Below are positions 11,762 through 24,639 of a stretch of DNA of 64,000 nt, piece by piece. The first letter of the stretch is position 1. Each line of letters opens with the position of its first letter. Under the pieces are notes generated by a model. It worked only from the letters and a program-made list of their open reading frames with translations. It had not been told where the DNA came from and ran no database searches. A program made the position numbers and the translations under genes. The stretch is from Labia minor (lineage: Eukaryota > Arthropoda > Insecta > Dermaptera > Spongiphoridae), in the NCBI GenBank assembly GCA_963082975.1, contig OY720345.1:28528611-28592610 (forward strand). The letters run 5' to 3'.

Positions 11762-12417
11762 TAGGGCTTACAATACCGGGATCTCGGGATCCCGAATACC
11801 GGGATCCCGGACGATTTTTGTCCGGTATTAAAAACCGGTATTTATGTAAAAATACCTGTATTTTGGTATTACGAATTTACGAATTTACAAAATGTGTATG
11901 ATTTTTTAATGACAATAGTGCCGACAAGTGTAGAATCAGAAAGAGCTTTTTCGGCCGCTGGTTATATTTGTACGAAAATTTGGTCTTCGCTTGATGAAAC
12001 GCTTGATTCGTTGTGTTTTTTAAGAGCAAACTTTAATAAACAAAACGCAAGTTATTAATATTAAATACTTTCAATTTATATTTTTTTATATTTTTTACTT
12101 CTTTAATTATATAATACCATACGAGCCTATTATATGTAAAATGTAACATAGAATTTATTATTTACTATATTTTACTTGCATGTTTTTTTGTATCTATCTA
12201 CTCCTACTCTCTATGTAATAAAATAAATAATATCTACTCATTTCAGAAGAATATTTATTGAATTTCATATATTATTTGTTAAAAAGTCAATATAACAGCT
12301 GAGGTAAGTAGAAATATAGCTAGTAAATTTATTATTAATAATACCGGTATCCCGGTATTTCAAATTTCAAATACCAAATACCGGTATTCAGATTTTAGTT
12401 CGGTATTGTAAGCCCTA
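11762..12417 (+). mobile_element. hAT element, internally deleted, perfect 8 bp target duplication
   Basis: Ends TAGGGCTTACAATACCG (11762) and CGGTATTGTAAGCCCTA (to 12417) are perfect inverted repeats fitting the hAT YARNG rule. CACCCGGG flanks it on both sides (11754-11761 and 12418-12425). Sub-terminal ACCGGTAT/CCCGGTATT motifs are repeated on both sides. It keeps only the last piece of a transposase (11912-12058). Confidence 0.85.
11912..12058 (+). pseudogene. hAT transposase C-terminal dimerisation segment
   Basis: The translation starts TIVPTSVESERAFSAAGY and ends LDSLCFLRANFNKQNASY followed by TAA. The S.ERAFS..G pattern and the trailing LFL..N motif are the hallmark of the hAT C-terminal dimerisation domain. 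About 48 residues remain of a protein that normally exceeds 500, so it is a leftover of the element and not a gene. Confidence 0.75.
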
Positions 12418-12425
12418 CACCCGGG

Positions 12426-13006
12426 CTCTCTCAACGACAAATTTTCATTAAGATTTTTTTTTTTATATTAAATATTTAAAAAGTTTTGTAAATGAAACAC
12501 TGATTTTACAAAATCTGGCAAAAAAATTTAATTTTGTATTTTATTTACTCGTATTCACAGTTATAGAAAGAAAATGTTTTTTTCCAGCTATAAGTAAATC
12601 ATTTTAGTTTTCCTCATGGAATGACGATAGCTTATACGATGGTCGGAAAATTTTGAAAAATTTTGCTCCGAGATTTCTCGAGATTTCTACTTTTCAGACG
12701 GTTCTGCATCCAAAACAGCAAAAAAAAATTTTTAAATCGGCTGGCCATTCGTTACCGAGATTACGTCTATACAAAATGAGATATTGTCTTGAAATTTGAT
12801 ATTTAGATTGATTTTCTCAATAAATACTGATTTTTATGAGAATTATACTATGGTATTAAATTTATGGGGAATCGAATTTATTAAAAGTTTCATTATATTC
12901 ATTTTTACCTAAACTTAATAATAAAGGAGTTATTTATAAAAAACTACTAAATTTCGAAATCTTTTCGTCCGCCCGTAGTGGCAGGATATTTTGAAAGAAA
13001 TCATGT
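12426..13006. other. AT-rich DNA, no gene seen
   Basis: Nothing supportable was found. Confidence 0.4.
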
Positions 13007-13110
13007 AAAAATCCCTATGAAAAAATCCCTAAATCAAAAATCCCTGAAAAAAAATCCCTAAGTAAAATATCCTTAAAAGAATAAATCCCTAAATAAAACA
13101 ATCCCTAATT
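13007..13110. repeat. Degenerate AAATCCCT short tandem repeat
   Basis: About eight copies of AAATCCCT-like units with variable spacers of 6-12 bp, on one strand only. Confidence 0.6.
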
Positions 13111-13119
13111 TTTTTTACT

Positions 13120-13480
13120 TATTTAATAATGAATAGCCGAAGAGACTTGAATGAGGTAGTTATACGGGCATTATTCAAAATTCGTAGTTTTCAATCAACT
13201 TTTGAGAATTGTAGCTCTTTCGCAAAAGGACCATTGCAGATAAAAGCAGTTAAAAAAATACTATTTCATAAATTTGCGCAACTCACAAAAATATACTATT
13301 AATCTAAAAAGTCTTCTTATTTGATAAAATGTTATCAGTGAAAATTATGTTAAAAACTTTAAATCTTATGATCTGATAAAATAAAATTTTAATTAATTTT
13401 CAAATAAAGAAATAATGCTTGATTATCCAATTCAAATTTGAGCGATTGTAGAATGGAGACTGCGAGAATCACACACCTCA
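13120..13480 (-). repeat. Diverged copy of the ACTATCTCG small element family
   Basis: Contains GCATTATTCAAAATTCGTAG, CAACTTTTGAGAATTGTAGC and, at the right, CCAATTCAAATTTGAGCGAT followed by TGGAGACTGCGAG. These match in order the minus-strand blocks of the family at 59700-60147, with heavy divergence. Confidence 0.5.
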
Positions 13481-13732
13481 TTCAATACAAAAGGTGATGG
13501 ATGATCTTTTTTACCCCACTGTCATTTAAAGAAAGAAAATATGCAACACTAATTAACTTATTAAATAAAGTAAATTTGAAAATTTACTTATTCTTAATAA
13601 TCATTTATCTATACCTACTGGCATAGACTGGTATCTTAATCAATTTTGTATAAATTTTGTTTAAATTTTCTTTTTTTATCTTGTATTAAATCATCTTTTG
13701 ATAGCTGTTTACTTTTCTATTTTTATTAATTA

Positions 13733-16101
13733 CTAGCTGCTCAGAGCGCCTTCGGCGCTCTTCACACCTAGACGGGGGCTCCGCCCCCTGTACCCCCGAG
13801 TGGTACATAGTATTTGGTTGAAAGTAGTAAAAGGTTTTCATCCATTTTGTTTCAATCCTTATATTACATAAAACATTCATTTCTTTTTGTGTTCTTATTC
13901 AAAATCCATTTTAATTTAATCAGTAAATTAATTATATATATTATTATTATTGTATATGTTATATCTATCTATCTATGTGGCTCAAAGATTTTCGAAAGTT
14001 CTTGGACGCAACAACCACATTTCTCCAAGTGTCCCTATCCTGAGCCCTTGTCCCATCTCTCTTACGTCCCTTCCTACGCGTCATTGGTTTTCCAAGCGGA
14101 CGTTTTCCAATCGGTCTCCCCACCAATATCTTTTTCCTCTCCCATTCTATCCACGTGCCCTGCCTATCGCAGCTTTTTCCCTTTTATAACCCTAACTATT
14201 TCTGAAGATGCAGAGAGACCATGCAATTTCTTGTTATGCTGTCTCCCCCATTCTCCGGTGACCTCATCTTTCTTTGGCCAATAAATACAGGGAAGAATCC
14301 TATTCTCAAATACTCTGAATCTACTCTCATCTCCCAGGGTCATAGACCATGCCTCCCACCCATATAATGCAACAGGCAAAATAATTTTTTTATATATTCC
14401 CTTTGATAATAATTTTGAAGAAATAAGCCTCTTTATTGAAAAGATAACAGGCGTTTCCCGATTGCAACCCCGATTTAAATTCTTCTCAAATATTATTATC
14501 CTTCGTGATTACATTCAATTTTTCTACATATTCAAATTCTACATTTTGTATCTTAAGATTTTGTATGTTAATACTCTTCCTCTTTGTTACTAAATATTTT
14601 TTCTTATCACTATTAATTTCAAACCTCCATTAATTTTTCCTCGATATCTGTAATTGCAATTTCCGAATCTTCTATTATATTTAAGTCGTCTGGGTAACCT
14701 AACATTTTACAATTGATTTCCGCATCTTATTCTTTCTTTACTACCTTCAAGACAAATTTGAAGATCAAAATTTGAAAAAGTTTATGCTGATCTATATTGA
14801 GTCATGTCTATGTTTTACTAAAGTCTACAAATAATTAGTGAACAGAAATATTGAATTCACGGTTTTTTTCCTATTATCTGTCATAATTTAAATATCTTAA
14901 TTAATGTTGATCGATTTGGCCTGAACCCGCAATGATATCTCCTAATATTTCCTCCGCCTATGGTTCTTAAGTATTTTCTATGTTATAATAGTGAAATAGA
15001 GTATAATATTTCTTGATCATTACATTTTGATATCTTATTTTCATTGCTAGATTATTATTGAATATTTTTAATTATAATGAAACTTGAGAAAATGCAAAAA
15101 TAGAGACTTGAGACAATTTATAAAAATTAACGGTATAAAACTATAGATAAATTACCAATATATACATTCATAAATAGTATTAATTTAAATTAATTGATTT
15201 ATTTGTTTTTTTATTAATTTTTTTAGATCATAGTTATTTTCCTCCCTTAAAAGAAACTTATCTAATTCTCTGGTGCTAGGGGATTTGAAAATTATTAGTC
15301 ACAATATGAAGATTTCGCTTACAGTTTCTGTCTTGCTTTTATTAATCATGTGATCTATATATTTAATTTTTTTGATTCATTGTAATAAAATTTAAACAAA
15401 TAAAAATTTTCACTTTGGTAATTTATATAAATTTCAATTTACACTGATTGTGAGTGATACGCTTTGCCAATACTCTGAATAATTTGTGTATAGAAATATT
15501 GAATGTTCTTAGCGAGATTTTTTAACCTTTCACTTTCAAATATAAAAGAAGAAATATTCAAATATATAGAAAGAATAAATAAAAATTAAGTTAATATAAA
15601 TATGATCTAAATATTTTATTAAATTAATTAAAATGGGAACTTTTAGAATAAATGATTTAATTGAATTGATATTTAAATATTAGAATTTAAAATAAAAAGT
15701 GAAATATTATAATAATTCTTCGATTGGGAATCGCTATGATAATTCATTGTTTAAAATGATTCCGCTAGAGCCAGTGGGCCACGCCAGGCTCTTGAATGAA
15801 CAACACGGAGAATTATATAAACTTTAAAAAATTAATTTCTGCGGTTATTGTTTAGATATAGATAAAATTTATAGCCTATGTTACTCTAGGGGTATATAAG
15901 AATATTGTGATGTAATTTCATAGAAATCGGTTCAGCCAATTCTGAGTCTATAAAATAGTAATTTTTCGGACAGACAGACAGACAGACATGAAAAATTCTA
16001 AAGTCACTTTTGGATTCTAGAGGTCATGAAACGCGAAGATATGCAAAAAATTTTAAATTCTGAGCAATGTGCAGACAAAAACCTTTTTTTATATATATAG
16101 A
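13733..16101 (-). mobile_element. Non-autonomous Helitron, copy 2
   Basis: Same termini as copy 1: minus-strand TC start at 16101, hairpin and CTAG end at 13733-13736, with flanking A and T. It is 2369 bp against 3314 bp; the main difference is an interior deletion near 15515. It carries the same reverse-transcriptase tail and a short CAGA array. Confidence 0.8.
13981..14379 (-). pseudogene. Captured reverse transcriptase tail, Helitron copy 2
   Basis: MPVALYGWEAWSMTLGDESR begins a 71-codon open frame (14379-14164). It then reads LR-stop-AGHVDRMGEE, where other family members have a Trp (TGG to TAG), and shifts frame into RPIGKRPLGKPMTRRKGRK, RDTWRNVVASKNFRKSLSHI. It aligns with 4960-5345 and is degenerate in both copies. 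Confidence 0.65.
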
Positions 16102-19100
16102 TATTTAAACCCACTTATGAAAATATCAAAAAAAAAAAATATTCCAAAAACACTTAACATGGTATATCTATCATCTTGATATTATCTTGATATTATACTA
16201 TAATTCATATTGTGTTTTGCAATAGTTTCTTTTAAAATTTTTATTTGTTTATTTTTTTTCTAAATTCCATTAAAATTTATAATCATTCGTTTTTATACTA
16301 GAAAATTCAAATATATAAATTTATTTTAAAATTTTTGCATGCTTATTAAAAATTTTTATGGGAATATTAGATACAGAATTAATACGATAATTAAATATGT
16401 TTACGATTTTAATATTACAAGTTTAAATTGGGTGGCTTGTATTGCCGGTTGCCTAAATGCCAGGGGCTCCTAGTCGAGTGAAAGCTCGCTCAGTCAGTCA
16501 GTGAGTCGATTTCGTTGTGTGAGTGCGCATGCCAACTCACACCGGGCAGGCGATTACGCTCTCTCTGTCTACTATATCAAAAGTGTAAGTGTATTTTCTA
16601 TTGAAATTATCATAATTCACCAATATAAAGCGATCAATTAACATCACCCCTACCATCATTGTAAAAGTCTCAAATGATTTTCTGATTTTTTTTAATAATT
16701 ATATTAATAAAAAAATATCATATAAGATTTTTGTTATTTCATATTCATATTATGAATGATACTTTTATTTATTAATATATATTTAACGTTATATATCTGC
16801 ACATTATTCAAAATTTAATTTAAAATTATTTACACATTTTAATAGAATTTGAAAATGTACATATCTTCTTTTCTTCTAATTAATATCTTTTCTATTTCAT
16901 TTATCTCATATCAATTAATATAATAGGGTATATTATATATATATTTCTATTTATTATTATTATTATTATTATTCTATTTTTTAATATTTTCTATTCAATA
17001 TGAGTTGGATTTTTTTAATTTATAGTTAGATATTATTATTCATTTAAGTAAATATAATTTTTTTATTTTCAATTTAAAGTGACATTTATTCTAGAGACGC
17101 CCAATAATTTTCTTTTATCTTATACTTTACCGTTTATTTTATCTAAAAAAATGATAAATTCTGATAAATATTTATTCTTTCAATATCAATTATTTTCTGA
17201 GAATTCAACATGATTATCAAAATCAAAAATCAATTGAAATTTAAAAAGCAATCATTTCAACATACTCATTACATTATAGATAATAGAAAAGGTCACTTTT
17301 TAATACTTTCATTTATTAAAAAAGAATTTTATTATGTGTCTTTGAAATATATCTAAATATTATTATTTAAAAAATTAATATGTGATACATTGATTAATAA
17401 ATTTTGTAGTTTGAAAGTATTTTGTTACTTTATATAATATATTTATTATATATGATATATTATATATTACTCGTATTCTATATTCTATTGTCTGTATCTC
17501 GAGACAACTGCCAATATATTTACATCTTTTACTTAATTCGATTTTAAGTAATAGTTATTGAACTAATATATATATATATATATATTTTCATGTTATTTTT
17601 GTTATAATTAAACACAAAAAAACATCTGATCAATTAGTATATAAAATATTTCAATTAAATAGAATTTTTATGCTGAATTTAAATTTGAATTTAAGAAATA
17701 TACTAAATATATAATTATGTAATTTTTCAATTATCACTTGTAAGTACATTGGATTTCTATTTATACACAGAAAATTATATATTATTTTTATATTTAAATT
17801 GTCGTGAATAATTTAGTAAACTGTTAGGATAAAATTCATTTAATGTTTTATTTGTTTTTTTGTTTTTTTTTCATTTCAATTATAAAAAATAAGTAGTATT
17901 TAATAATTTAAATATTTTTATTTTTTATTAGTTTATCTGCAAGAATATCATTCAAGAGAGGGAGAGAAGTATACACTACATTCGTCGAGATCATCCATTG
18001 ACTTACTGCGAGTAGGCAACCAATTTCTAACTCCGAGGTTAGTATCTTTTGTTTTATTTATTTTAAAACAATTGTAATATATTTTACCATATATACTCAA
18101 TCTTATATATGTGTCTTTTGTTTGGTTTTTTTTTCCATGTAATATCGTTTCGATCAACATCGATGACAAATTTGCTCCTCTTTGAATAATATTGGTTTCT
18201 TCAAATTCTTTCTACACATACCATACAGCTCACCAAAAATAAGTATTCAACGCATATTTTTTATTATTCTGACACTATTAATAATAGTAATAGTGATTTT
18301 AATTTACTATTGACAAACATTTATATTAGGCATTAAAGTCAATAAATATAAACAAGAATCATTGAATGGCATGAATTACTAATATTTTAGAAGAGAATAG
18401 GAAAAGGTGTTTGTGTGTTGGGTTTGCATTCTTCTATTTAATGAAACACCATTTTAGTATTTAGTATTTAGTGAGTGGGGTGGGAAGGGATATGTGTCAG
18501 AAAAATGTTAAGGGATTGTTTAACTGCATGTATTTTGTGATTCCCAAGTCGTCTGTGTTTTGATGACTTTTGTGTCTTTTGTGTACAGTTTTGTGTATCT
18601 CTGAGGGTGGCTCTGACGTGGCTCTATGATCTTGGACAGACATTCGTGAAGGTAGTACAACAATGTTCCTTAATGGGATTAGCTCGCAGGATGTATTGAC
18701 TACCTTGTTGCTAGCATTAGTCTTTTTTCATGAGTGTTCCTCCCACTATGGAGGACGTCATGAATCCCAAATAGGATAGGTAGGGCATTTCTTACAGGTT
18801 GCCTCGAATGTGGTGTTCAGTCGTAATCCAAAAACTCAAAGTCACTCTCAGTTGATCCACAGATACTCACAAACTCCTTCCTACTTAATTTATTTTTTTT
18901 TTCCTATTTTTTTTCTCTTCTTTTTCTTCTAAATTTCGCATTCTTTCGAAAAATAAAATACAATTTAGACCATACTATGTCTAATATACGCGTTTCGGGA
19001 ATGTTTTTTTTATCGATTCTAGCAAGAAGACAATCTCGAATGTAAATAGAAAAAATTATTAGATGGTCATCCGTGCCATAGAATTGTGTCTCGGATAGGA

Positions 19101-19510
19101 TAGACCGACTGGATAGGGAAAACATCAGAGCGCATAGAAGCAGTCTTCACGGTAGGTATTACCTATATTTTTATTGAAATTCAATTGATATATATTCATT
19201 CTTGTAATATAATTCTCTCCTATTAGTAAACTATATCTAATCATCTTTTTTTCTATTTCAAGACCATTATATGGTTTTTGGAGTGTCAGAACAGAGATTC
19301 ATCACATCATCTCTTTACAACGACGGCAAGTAATCTCATCGGTAAAATTGAATTTTTATTTGTGAAATAATTAATGAAAAAAAATTAAATTTTTTTTTTA
19401 ATATAATTATGAATATTTAATTTTTAAATGATTTTTGTCAGAAAATCTACTATAAAAGGGGGGCTTTCATTATAAAACTTTTCAAATAAATCCATATAAA
19501 TAAATAAATA
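16102..19510. other. AT-rich DNA, no supported gene
   Basis: Several 60-75 codon frames exist but show no recognisable domain. A GC-richer patch at 16440-16570 and another at 18530-18880 stand out by composition; neither has a long frame. A phrase around 18115-18175 (GTCTTTTGTTTGG..CCATGTAATATCGTTTCG) recurs in altered form at 21120-21180, hinting at an old dispersed repeat or paired non-coding exons. Confidence 0.4.
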
Positions 19511-19820
19511 AGTTGACCTGTGGCCAGGTCCGAACCGACCGACGGTTTGAAGTAAATTAATTTCCAGCTACAGAAACAATTTCAAATAATTTTAATATAT
19601 CTATTAATGTAATAAAAAACATATAGGCATATAACATAAATATTTTTAATTTTATTTTATTTATAATATATGTATATATTTATATGTAAGACCAGGCTGT
19701 GACGTCATGAATGGCTGAATGACGTCATATAATTTTAAATCAAGAAAAAACTAATAAATATGATTTTCCCGAGGATAAAACCAATACAAAGTGCATGATT
19801 TGTGGTGATATATAAAAAAA
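19511..19820 (+). repeat. Left arm of a facing inverted repeat
   Basis: Starts AAGTTGACCTGTGGCCAGG and runs through ACCGACCGACGG, AATTTCCAGCTACAGAAAC and GACGTCATGAATGGCTG. The reverse complement lies at 21755-22058 with small differences. Confidence 0.75.
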
Positions 19821-20144
19821 TCTCCTCATGTGAAATTTGGTGTGAAAATAACCCTTCCCTTCCTATCGTCGATCGCTAATACTACCACTTCCGGTTCACG
19901 GATTTGCACCAAAAGTTGATCAATTCATCCTACTGATGCATTAAGTAAATATACCAAATTTCATCAAAATCGGTTGAGCCGTTCAGGCTGTACACATCTA
20001 TACGGACGGACAGACGGACGGACAGACATCATGCTAAAAATACTTTTTCTGTTTAGAAAATGCATGATTCGTGGAGATATGTAAAAATCTCCACATGTGA
20101 AATTTGGTGTGAAAACAATACCTCCCTTACTATCGTCGGTCGGT
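19534..20144 (+). mobile_element. ACCGACCGACG small inverted-repeat element, long copy
   Basis: Starts ACCGACCGACGG (19534) and ends CGTCGGTCGGT (20144), imperfect inverted termini. It seems to be two units run together: the right part (19900-20144) contains the AAATCGGTTGAGCCGTTC and GGACAGAC region also seen at 2270-2476. There is no coding capacity. Confidence 0.55.
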
Positions 20145-21754
20145 AATAATATATATACAAATAAAAATATTCCGAAATTGCAAGAACAATTATCAATCTT
20201 ATTTTCTTATTTTTAGATCTGCAATGAATGGAATGTAACGAGCATAAGATTTCATCTACCTAAAATACAATACAATAAATATTATTAAAATAAAATGAAA
20301 AACTTAACATTCAATGGGTAAGTTTTTTATTTATTTTCTATTATTTTATTGAAATTGAAATATTATTTTAATTTTTTTCTATACTTACTTTCAAAATATT
20401 TCACTCATTTTTATAATCCTTATCTTATTGATATACCTCTACAGCTATTTCTATTTATTAATATCTTTTATTTTTCGAGAATATATTTAACCATTATATT
20501 TATATTTTCATAAATATTCATTGAATCGAATTTCTATTATTTATGATAGTTTATTATATTTATTTCTTTAAAATGAAGAGATAATTAATTCAATTCTTTA
20601 ATATTTCAAATATTATTTTTTAAGTTCATTTTTAATATATCAATTGGTCTTCTATTCCCATCCGATAGATACGCGTATCTTCATGCCCGTGGATGATGTA
20701 GTCTTATTTCTACTCTGGTCAATAATAATGATGAATGATGCATTTCAAAATGAAGTAACAGCATGTAGGTATAATAATTAATACAATATCATTTCAATTA
20801 TTTTTAAAATAATCATTTTTTACTATACTCAATGTTGAATATGTTGTAGATTTATATTACATAAATAGATACTTTTAGATATTTCTACATTGAGGAATTT
20901 ACAAAGATACTATTTTAATTACCTACTAATTGAATTTGTTATTTCTTATTTTTTTTTTTAGTCTTACTTAAAATATACCATTCAAGTTCATTTTATTGGA
21001 AGGAGAATTAAAAACAGATCATCTGAAAGCAAGGGGTGAAAACCCCGCTGTAAGTATTTATGTTTTTGATAAATATTTTAAAATTAATATTGGAATCTAT
21101 TTTCAATCTTAATAATGTATGTCTTTTGTTCTTCTTTTTCATGTAACATCGTTCGTTGTTGATGACTTTTGATCTTTCACCTTATTGGATCCATCATCAA
21201 AAAGGTAAGTAGATATCCAAATATGAATTATTCCAGGGAGACATTATTTCATCTTAGTTTTTGTTTTCCAGAAGAACATAAGTGTTGAAAAATTTGTCGA
21301 TAGATTCATTATCTACCATCAATAATCAATCAATTGTAAGTAATCTATATGTATTTAAAGAATAGTTATATATTGTTGTTTTTTTTTTATAGTTTAGTTT
21401 AGTTTAGTTTAATTTTTAATAAAACTTAATTTTTTAGATTAAACAAGTGTTAAATTTAAATGAGTTCATTTGTCAACGCCGCCATAAAAGAATAGTTATA
21501 GGTAAGTTGTTCTTTTTTTTCTTATAGTTTAGTACATATATAGATTATAACAATAAATTTCATATATGTATAATGGCATAGATATATGTATTAATTTTTT
21601 TTCTCGCCTGGGGGAGGGGGTTAAAACCCCCAAAACCCCCCTGGTTGCGCCACTGCTATTTATACATACCTAAATATATAGGTATAAATATATAGATATT
21701 CTCTGACCTTCTGGGTATATTAGGAATTTATTAATAATAGTTTTTATAATAATT
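20145..21754. other. AT-rich spacer between facing inverted repeats
   Basis: No gene supported. A GTTTA short tandem tract lies near 21390-21411. A transposon end lies at 21604-21657. Confidence 0.4.
21604..21657 (-). repeat. CAGTGGCGCAA-type transposon end
   Basis: Ends CCTGGTTGCGCCACTG, preceded by G-run and C-run blocks. It is the mirror of the terminus at 11694. Confidence 0.4.
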
Positions 21755-22058
21755 ACACATGAAGAGATTTTTTACATATGATCACACGAATCATTCAATT
21801 TGCATTGGTTTTATAATTATCTTTATTAGTTTTTTCTTAATTAAAATTATATGACATCATCCAGCCATTCATGACGCCACAGCCTGGTCTTACATATATA
21901 TTATAAATAAAATAAAATTAAAAATATTTATGTTATATGCCTATCTGTTTTTTATTACATTAATAGATATATTAAAATTATTTGAAATTGTTTCTGTAGC
22001 TGGAAATTAATTTACTTTAAACCGTCGGTCGGTTCGGACATGGCCACAGGTCAACTTA
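21755..22058 (-). repeat. Right arm of a facing inverted repeat
   Basis: Reverse complement of 19511-19820, ending GGCCACAGGTCAACTT. A third copy, same orientation as this one, is at 38830-39157. Confidence 0.75.
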
Positions 22059-22704
22059 TTTTAACTAAACACTTACCCAAAACATACCTGGACACTCAAA
22101 TGAAAGTTTTGAAACAAAGTTTTTTCATCTTGCCTAACAAGTAATTCAAGTCGCCCACCAGATCGCAATGCAAGCACCCGCCAGATCGCAGGCCAATTTT
22201 AAATTTAAAAATTATGTGGTAAAATGGATGGAATAAAATTTTCATCAATTAATATGACTTAGCTGCTATTCAGATTCTAATTTTTATTATTTATTATTTT
22301 ACAATAAATAAAATAAAATCGGTAATTCCTGATATGAGATAAAGAAATTGGAATACTGAAGTATGATAAAAAATTGTATTTAATGTTTATGTATATTAAA
22401 TTTATTTGAAATTAGAAGAAAACTATAGAAAATATAATGGTAAAAGAGAAAAGCGAGTGAAAAGTTGATTTGGCGTGCGCGCTTGCTGCCGTAACATTCA
22501 TTGCCTCGCTTCCCGCTTCCAAAGGTTTTTTTTTTTATAAACATTTATGCAATTTTATAAGAATCAACCACTAATTTTGTGGATTTCATATCGTTTCGTA
22601 TATTTTAAGCAGTCGTGTAACTATATGGATAGAGCAAATTTGATTTTTACCTAATTCCCTCTCTAAATTATAATTAATTTAATAAAAAAAAAAATTCTAT
22701 AGAA

Positions 22705-23705
22705 AATATTTGGTTAATGGTCCATCGTACCTAATCCCTCAACGGATCGAAAAAAAAAATACCAGTGCGTACCTTAGATTATCCTGATTGATTTTTGATA
22801 TGAAATAATTGGTGCTCATTTCGTGTTTACGGGAGAAAAATTAATATAATTTGCATATAAATTGGGGGTGGGGGGGCCATGTTTTGATAGTTATAGTATG
22901 ACTTATGATCAAAAGAGGGCGAGATCTTCACCTTGTCCAGTAGATAGCGCTATTAAATACAATTTGAATTTAAATATATATTAATTTCAACATTTGCCTA
23001 AACATTTATAAAAATAAATATACTTATGAAATACGTTTAATATTAAAAATAAATAAATATACATATGAAATTTGTTTTTTTATATTAAAAAATATTTAAT
23101 TTGAGATTAATTATATATAAAAAGATCAACTATCAAATAGATTCAAACTTTTATTTTCTTTGATTAGATAGATTATAATTAAATATTATTTATATTATTT
23201 AAAAATTATTATTTTTCTATTTATTAAGGATGTCTATTAAAAAATTGTAATTAACCTTATCATATGTCAAATATTATAGCTAAGTTTTTTTGAATTTTTT
23301 AAAATTAAAATAAATATTAATTAAATAAAAAACCTTTGTACTGTATCTCTAAATTATATAACCTTATACTAATAATAATATCCTAAAGGATTTTTAGAAA
23401 TATAATGGGGAGAGATGAGATAGAGCAGCTATTCTCAAAGGGGTCCATGAGGACCCCCTGGGGGTCTATGATCACCAAGGGGTCTATTGGGGGTATATGG
23501 ATGTCTCTTTAGTAAAAAATAAATTGAAAGGGGAGATTTAAGAATAAAACTTGGTAATTTTATGCCAAACATAAAAGAAATCGCACAAAAATTGTCAAGT
23601 CCATCCATCACACTAATAGATAGAGAATAAGAAAGATTTTTAAATCATATTGTCCCAGTGGTCTCAAATAATTATCACTTAATTTCTCAGTAATTATAAT
23701 TTGGA

Positions 23706-23738
<33 letters not shown>

Positions 23739-23935
23739 TTATTAAATTAATATAATTGAAATTTTATTTTTTATTATTACATTTTTATTTTTATTTTTCA
23801 CCGACCGACGATAGTAAGGGAGGTATTGTTTCCACACCAAATTTCACATGTGGAGATTTTTACATATCTCCCCACGAATATTTCTTAATTTAAAATTATA
23901 TCCAGCCATTCATGACCTGATTCATGATAACAGGC
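22705..23935 (+). repeat. Left arm of a large interrupted palindrome
   Basis: Blocks of this arm reappear in reverse complement, in mirrored order, to the right: 22705-22890 with 27775-27970, 22885-23085 with 26310-26495, 23085-23690 with 24885-25535, 23705-23800 with 24517-24605, and 23800-23935 with 24395-24513. Recognisable landmarks are the AGCAGCTATTCTCAAAGGGG block (23425-23445) and the GGGCGAGATCTTCACC block (22918-22934). No gene lies in the arm. A 560 bp relative of one block is at 52547-53108. Confidence 0.8.
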
Positions 23936-24240
23936 GTTTCCCGATTGATACCTCGATTTAAATTGTATATTAAGATTTTGTATGTTAATACTGTTCCTCT
24001 TTGTCACTAAATATTTTATCTTATCACTATTAATTTCAAACCCCCATTAATTTTTCCTCGCAATCTGTAATTGCAATTGCCGAATCTCTTATAATATTTA
24101 AGACGTCTGCTTAGCCTAACTTTTCAATTATTTTGTTTAATTGCATTTCGAGTGATTTTTTCCCAATTTGTGTAATCACATACTCACAACATGCAACATA
24201 TAATTGGTCAAAGAATATGTATATATTTATAATTTTTATA
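23936..24240 (-). repeat. Helitron-interior fragment at the palindrome centre
   Basis: AACAGGCGTTTCCCGATTG followed by GATTTTGTATGTTAATACT and TTTCAAACCCCCATTAA matches in order the Helitron interiors at 5410-5650 and 14440-14700. It is the single-copy loop between the arms, together with about 100 bp of unassigned sequence. Confidence 0.6.
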
Positions 24241-24513
24241 ACCGACCGACGGTTTGAAGTAAATTAATTTCCAGCTACAGAAACAATTTCAAATAATTTT
24301 AATATATCTATTAATGTAATAAAAAACATATAGGCATATAACATAAATATTTTTAATTTTATTTTATTTGTAATATATGTAAGACCAGGCTGTGAGGTCA
24401 TGAATGGCTGGATATAATTTTAAATTAAGAAATATTCGTGGGGAGATATGTAAAAATCTCCACATGTGAAATTTGGTGTGGAAACAATACCTCCCTTACT
24501 ATCGTCGGTCGGT
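24241..24513 (+). mobile_element. ACCGACCGACG small inverted-repeat element, compact copy
   Basis: Starts ACCGACCGACGG and ends CGTCGGTCGGT, 273 bp, non-coding. It is the cleanest example of this family here and forms the inner side of the right palindrome arm. Confidence 0.7.
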
Positions 24514-24574
24514 GAAAAATAAAAATAAAGATGTAATAATAAAAAATAAAATTTCAATTATATTAATTTAATAA

Positions 24575-24606
<32 letters not shown>

Positions 24607-24639
24607 GTGTTCAGTTATCACATACGTATATATGTATAC

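Noticed and set aside
18904..19125. 73-codon minus frame
   Set aside because: Lys/Arg-rich low-complexity end from an A/T tract, no domain; likely chance.
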